A DNA stretch of 8,716 bases from JAJNPS01 sp031430315 (lineage in GTDB: Bacteria > Pseudomonadota > Alphaproteobacteria > Rhodobacterales > Rhodobacteraceae): contig JANPBI010000223.1 in assembly GCA_031430315.1 (NCBI GenBank), positions 1 through 8,716 on the forward strand. Reading direction: 5' to 3'. Below the pieces are notes generated by a model, which was not told the origin of the DNA, made no database searches, and saw nothing but the letters and a program-made list of their open reading frames with translations. The position numbers were made by a program, and so were the translations under genes. Positions 6,047 through 8,716 of this stretch are shown here, in pieces (position 1 is the stretch's first letter; each line of letters begins with the position of its first letter).

Positions 6047-7273
6047 ATGATCAAATCGTCGCTGATCTTGACCGGTGTGCTCGGGTTGGGGGCACTTTCC
6101 GTGATGTTCAACTCTGCAGTCTCCTTTCCGCGCTGGTCCGAAAAGGAGACGGGTCTGATTGCTTCGCTTTCGTTGTCTGCGCTTGGCCAGATACCGCTAG
6201 ACCCGTCGAACCGGGTCGCAGAAGACCCACGGGCGGCCGAGCTGGGGCGCGCGATCTTTGCCGACACGCGCTTCAGCGCCGATGGCAGCGTTTCCTGCGC
6301 GACCTGCCATCAGTCAGACCGGCAGTTTCAGGACGGCCTGCCGCTTGGCAAAGGCGTGGGAACGACCGGGCGCCGGACCATGCCGATTGCCGGCATGGCC
6401 TATAGTCCCTTCCTGTTCTGGGACGGGCGCAAGGACAGCCTTTGGTCACAGGCACTTGGCCCAATGGAAAGCCCGGTTGAACATGGCGGTGATCGCACGC
6501 AATATGCCCATCTGATTGCGGCGAATTACCACGCGCCCTATGAGGCGATTTTCGGCCCTCTTCCTGATCTGGGTCATCTGCCCCCGCACGCCGGTCCGGT
6601 GGCAAACACCGATGCCGCAGCCAACTGGCTGGCGATGCCAGATATGGACCGAGAAGCCGTCTCGCGGGTCTATGCCAATATCGGCAAAGCGATCGCGGCC
6701 TTCGAGCGGACGATCCAGCCGTTCCCGACCCGCTTTGACGCCTATGCAGACAGCGTCGCTGCCGGCGTTGAAAGTGCTGCACTGAACACGGACGAAATTG
6801 CAGGCCTCAGTCTTTTCATCGGCAAGGGTGAATGCGTGAATTGCCACAATGGTCCATTGTTCAGCGACAACCATTTTCATAATACCGGTGTCAACGCCGT
6901 ACCGGGCGCAGAAGCGGACGTTGGCCGTCAGGCCGGCACGTTGCTGGTACAAGATGATCCGTACAACTGCCTCGGTGCCTTCAGTGATGCCAAGCCAGAG
7001 GAATGCACCGAGTTGCGTTTCATGACGGTGAACAGCCCGGACGAACTTGGCGCCTTCAAGACCCCGTCGCTGCGCGGAGCCGCATCTCGTGCCCCCTATA
7101 TGCACGCGGGTCAGATCGCGACGCTTGATGATGTGCTTCAGCACTACAATGCGGCACCCGAGGCCCAGGTTGGGCATTCCGAGCTTCGGCTGCTGCAACT
7201 TGGTGATGACGAACTGGCCCAATTGGCGGCCTTCATTCGTGCACTGGATCCTGTTGCGCCCCAATCCGAGTAG
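6047..7273 (+). CDS. Di-haem cytochrome c peroxidase family protein (MauG-like)
   Basis: A 408-residue periplasmic di-haem protein. An N-terminal hydrophobic segment (about 5-25) serves as signal or anchor. Two haem c sites are clear: CATCH (84-88) and CVNCH (263-267). FWDGRKDSLWSQALGPME (124-141) is the loop between the haems, and TPSLRGAASRAPYMHAG (339-355) is the conserved C-terminal motif. Where classical peroxidases have the axial Met of the high-potential haem, this protein has LQHYN (364-368) with Y367, as in MauG, where Tyr is the axial ligand. Thus it may oxidise a protein or small partner rather than only reduce peroxide (inference). C308 and C320 lie outside the haem motifs and may pair. 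I chose 6047 because GAGGGATCAA precedes it; an ATG four codons earlier (6035) overlapping the upstream stop is possible. Confidence 0.9.
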   Translation: MIKSSLILTGVLGLGALSVMFNSAVSFPRWSEKETGLIASLSLSALGQIPLDPSNRVAEDPRAAELGRAIFADTRFSADGSVSCATCHQSDRQFQDGLPLGKGVGTTGRRTMPIAGMAYSPFLFWDGRKDSLWSQALGPMESPVEHGGDRTQYAHLIAANYHAPYEAIFGPLPDLGHLPPHAGPVANTDAAANWLAMPDMDREAVSRVYANIGKAIAAFERTIQPFPTRFDAYADSVAAGVESAALNTDEIAGLSLFIGKGECVNCHNGPLFSDNHFHNTGVNAVPGAEADVGRQAGTLLVQDDPYNCLGAFSDAKPEECTELRFMTVNSPDELGAFKTPSLRGAASRAPYMHAGQIATLDDVLQHYNAAPEAQVGHSELRLLQLGDDELAQLAAFIRALDPVAPQSE

Positions 7274-7292
7274 GTCTGGGAAATCCCCAGAC
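7274..7292 (+). terminator. Hairpin directly after the peroxidase stop
   Basis: GTCTGGG and CCCAGAC form a perfect seven-base-pair stem with loop AAATC starting at the base after the TAG stop. No T run follows, so it may protect the mRNA end or assist factor-dependent termination; the stronger T-tailed terminator lies 80 bases on. Confidence 0.45.
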
Positions 7293-7352
7293 TGCCTCCC
7301 GGCGATGATACTTTACCGACCCACCAATTGCACTCGCTTGCCTCTCAACCTC

Positions 7353-7390
7353 AAAGCCATTGATCTGCTTGCAGAGAGATGGCTTTTTTT
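7353..7390 (+). terminator. Intrinsic terminator of the YtkA-peroxidase operon
   Basis: AAAGCCAT (7353-7360) pairs with ATGGCTTT (7379-7386), with an inner stem TCTGC/GCAGA around a TT loop and a TGA/GAG internal bulge between. Seven consecutive T residues (7384-7390) follow the stem on the plus strand. This is the standard form of a Rho-independent terminator and ends transcription from the operon about 80 bases after the peroxidase gene. Confidence 0.75.
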
Positions 7391-7629
7391 GGCGAGGTAG
7401 GTCCGTCCATATGTTCCGACGATTTCGTGTTTCAGCAAAAGCTGAAAATGCTCGACCCGGCGGAAGGCGTTCCCCCGGCAGCCAAGCTCCGCAAACAGCT
7501 ACGCTTTCGCGCCAACTGGAATTGCGGCTTCATTCAGGAAATCTGCTTCAGAAGGGGCTTGCTTTCATTCGAGCCCTTCAGTTCGTTCTGCTTGGGTACC
7601 ACTTTGACCCGTATTTCGGTTCGAAGGCT
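7391..7629. other. Unassigned stretch between terminator and dehydrogenase scar
   Basis: No gene is recognised. Open frames exist on both strands: one plus-strand frame runs 7379-7708, but it begins inside the terminator, has no ribosome site and covers the dehydrogenase scar. A minus-strand reading (for example ELGCRGNAFRRVEHFQLLL near 7490-7430) looks protein-like yet is interrupted by stops. It may hold further decayed coding DNA of a family I could not identify. Confidence 0.35.
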
Positions 7630-7747
7630 TCAGGCAGCGAGATCCAAGGCACTGACCGACCTGACTGTGAGCACGACACTTCCCCGTTTGCGGCCGGTGT
7701 CGACATAGGCATGGGGGACCGTACTTTCTGTAAACTGCGGCTTTCAT
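7630..7747 (-). pseudogene. Internally deleted zinc-type alcohol dehydrogenase/quinone oxidoreductase gene
   Basis: The minus-strand start at 7747 has a good ribosome site (AGAGGAGATCAAA) and reads MKAAVYRKYGPP, the classic N-terminus of the medium-chain dehydrogenase (MDR) family. Immediately afterwards, one frame over, the sequence reads HAYVDTGRKRGSVVLTV (from 7713), matching the family C-terminus of the type AHRYVETGRKRGNVVLTV, and stops with TGA at 7632-7630. A normal member is roughly 320-340 residues, so almost the whole gene, including the zinc and NADP-binding domains, has been removed. The junction falls at the CCCCC run 7717-7713. From the start codon the frame would give a meaningless 60-residue peptide. 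The start lies 57 bases after the hydrolase stop, so both were probably one operon. Confidence 0.85.
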
Positions 7748-7804
7748 TTTGATCTCCTCTTTGGGTTGAGCATGGTCAAAGGTAGGGGAATGGGGCGCCT
7801 TGGG

Positions 7805-8716
7805 TCAGGGCCGGGCGCGAACAGCGGCGACGACTTGATTGATTGCAGCTGAGACCAGCTCGGGCTTCTCAAGCTGGACATAGTGGCCGCTGCCGTTAGC
7901 AACGACGAGCGTGCCGTTTGTGCTGAGGTGCGCCTGCGCCTCTTGAGCGCTGCCCCAGCCCGCAATACCGGTCATGCTGTTTTCTGCCGCGATGACCACA
8001 AGTGGGAGCGTGCCCAGTGTCTGCCCAGCAAGGAAAACGTCGTCCGCCGATCGTGCGATGCCCTCGCGATAGGTCTCATCAATGGCCGCGGCATTTGTCT
8101 GCAGAAGTACCATCTCGCGCGCCGTCGCCGCAGGGACCAGCGGCTCGCCGATCAGCGACGCACCAACAAGGCGTGCAAGCCCGACATGGCGAGCAAGCGA
8201 AAAAGTCAGGGCCTGTCCCTTGAGCGCCGCATTGAAGCCAGCGGTGTCTTCGACCGACATTTGCTGGTCGATGATCTCGCTGCGCGCATCGACCAGCACC
8301 ATGCCCACTACCTCTTCAGGGAATGCGCTGGCAAACAGGCGAACATTCTTGCCAGCGAGAGAGTGGCCCACCAAGACATAGGGGCCTGTCTCTCCTGCCG
8401 CGGCGAGCAGCGCATGAAGTTCGGTCGCTAGCTGCGAAGGCGTGCGCGGGCCTGAAACCGGTTCGCTCCAACCCATCCCGGCCCGGTCGAAGACACAGAC
8501 GCGGGTGGATGTATGGACTGCCGGCTGAACCAGCGACCAGTCCAAAGACGCCCCGCCAAGCCCGGCGTCCATCACGACAGTCGGGCTACCCTTGCCACGA
8601 CAATCGATGTGCATCCGATGCCCGCCGACGTCGACGAGGCGACCAGCGTACGGAACGTCAGGCCCTGCGGATGCCGACGCCAGCGTTTCGTAAACGGTGC
8701 CCGTCGCCAATGCGAT
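7805..8716 (-). CDS. Alpha/beta hydrolase (partial, N-terminus beyond window)
   Basis: 303 residues are visible; the frame is open to the window edge, and the true start with a probable hydrophobic N-terminal segment lies to the right. From the edge: RLVDVGGHRMHIDCRGKGSP (26-45) is the first beta-strand pair of this group; DAGLGGASLDW (50-60) forms the oxyanion loop; DRAGMGWSEP (77-86) is typical of the epoxide-hydrolase/proline-iminopeptidase-like branch; GHSLAG (117-122) carries the nucleophile S119; and GSGHYVQLEKPE (275-286) carries the catalytic H278. The acid is probably an Asp or Glu in the AENSMTG region or after LVD (142-144), not certain. A serine hydrolase acting on an ester, amide or similar bond is likely, with substrate unknown. 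It was followed by the now deleted dehydrogenase gene. Confidence 0.9.
   Translation of the reverse strand: MALATGTVYETLASASAGPDVPYAGRLVDVGGHRMHIDCRGKGSPTVVMDAGLGGASLDWSLVQPAVHTSTRVCVFDRAGMGWSEPVSGPRTPSQLATELHALLAAAGETGPYVLVGHSLAGKNVRLFASAFPEEVVGMVLVDARSEIIDQQMSVEDTAGFNAALKGQALTFSLARHVGLARLVGASLIGEPLVPAATAREMVLLQTNAAAIDETYREGIARSADDVFLAGQTLGTLPLVVIAAENSMTGIAGWGSAQEAQAHLSTNGTLVVANGSGHYVQLEKPELVSAAINQVVAAVRARP

Noticed and set aside
6446..7264. Minus-strand open frame of 272 codons opposite the peroxidase gene
   Set aside because: Lies wholly opposite a gene with two haem motifs; its translation has no domain features.
7379..7708. Plus-strand open frame of 109 codons
   Set aside because: Starts inside the terminator, lacks a ribosome site, and runs antisense across the dehydrogenase scar.
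1..8716. CRISPR array, tRNA/rRNA genes, intact insertion sequence or defence system
   Set aside because: No spaced direct repeats, cloverleaf-like sequence, transposase or known defence domain was seen on either strand.

Overview
The window looks like chromosomal DNA of a GC-rich alphaproteobacterium, most like Rhodobacteraceae or a close relative. This is inferred from the codon composition, the DUF1127-type small protein and the protein flavour of the operons; no rRNA or tRNA marker is present. It is an accessory-looking stretch: small redox and membrane operons separated by gene remnants.

Left part (189-3651, minus strand): a five-gene operon reads leftwards from one well-defined promoter. 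The order is a TetR/AcrR repressor, a DUF4386 multi-pass membrane protein (ATGA overlap with the repressor), a small lipoprotein, an atypical NAD-dependent epimerase/SDR and a DUF4345 membrane protein. The promoter (perfect TTGACA -35) carries two copies of the inverted repeat TAGAG-N6-CTCTA. One lies between -35 and -10 and one over the presumed transcription start, so the operon is very probably autorepressed by its first gene.

Middle part (3652-5520): a 26-bp perfect hairpin lies in an unassigned spacer. It is followed on the plus strand by a DUF1127-like small protein and a thioredoxin-reductase-like FAD oxidoreductase with a CPYC motif. Beyond it, on the minus strand, the apparently empty 570-bp gap holds a decayed amidase-signature gene. 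Its Ser-Gly-rich signature is still readable in pieces, but it has stop codons and frameshifts, and the codon of the catalytic lysine has become TAG.

Right part (5592-8716): a two-gene plus-strand operon encodes a membrane-anchored YtkA/FixH-like periplasmic protein and a di-haem cytochrome c peroxidase of MauG-like type. It is closed by a hairpin at the stop codon and a strong intrinsic terminator at 7353-7390. On the minus strand an alpha/beta hydrolase (running off the window edge) is followed by the scar of a zinc-type alcohol dehydrogenase/quinone oxidoreductase gene. That scar keeps only its start (with Shine-Dalgarno) and its last codons, joined out of frame by a large internal deletion.

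I found no CRISPR array, RNA gene, intact insertion sequence or clear defence system. The least ordinary content is the tandem-operator promoter, the uncharacterised TetR operon, the two previously unmarked gene remnants and the MauG-like operon.
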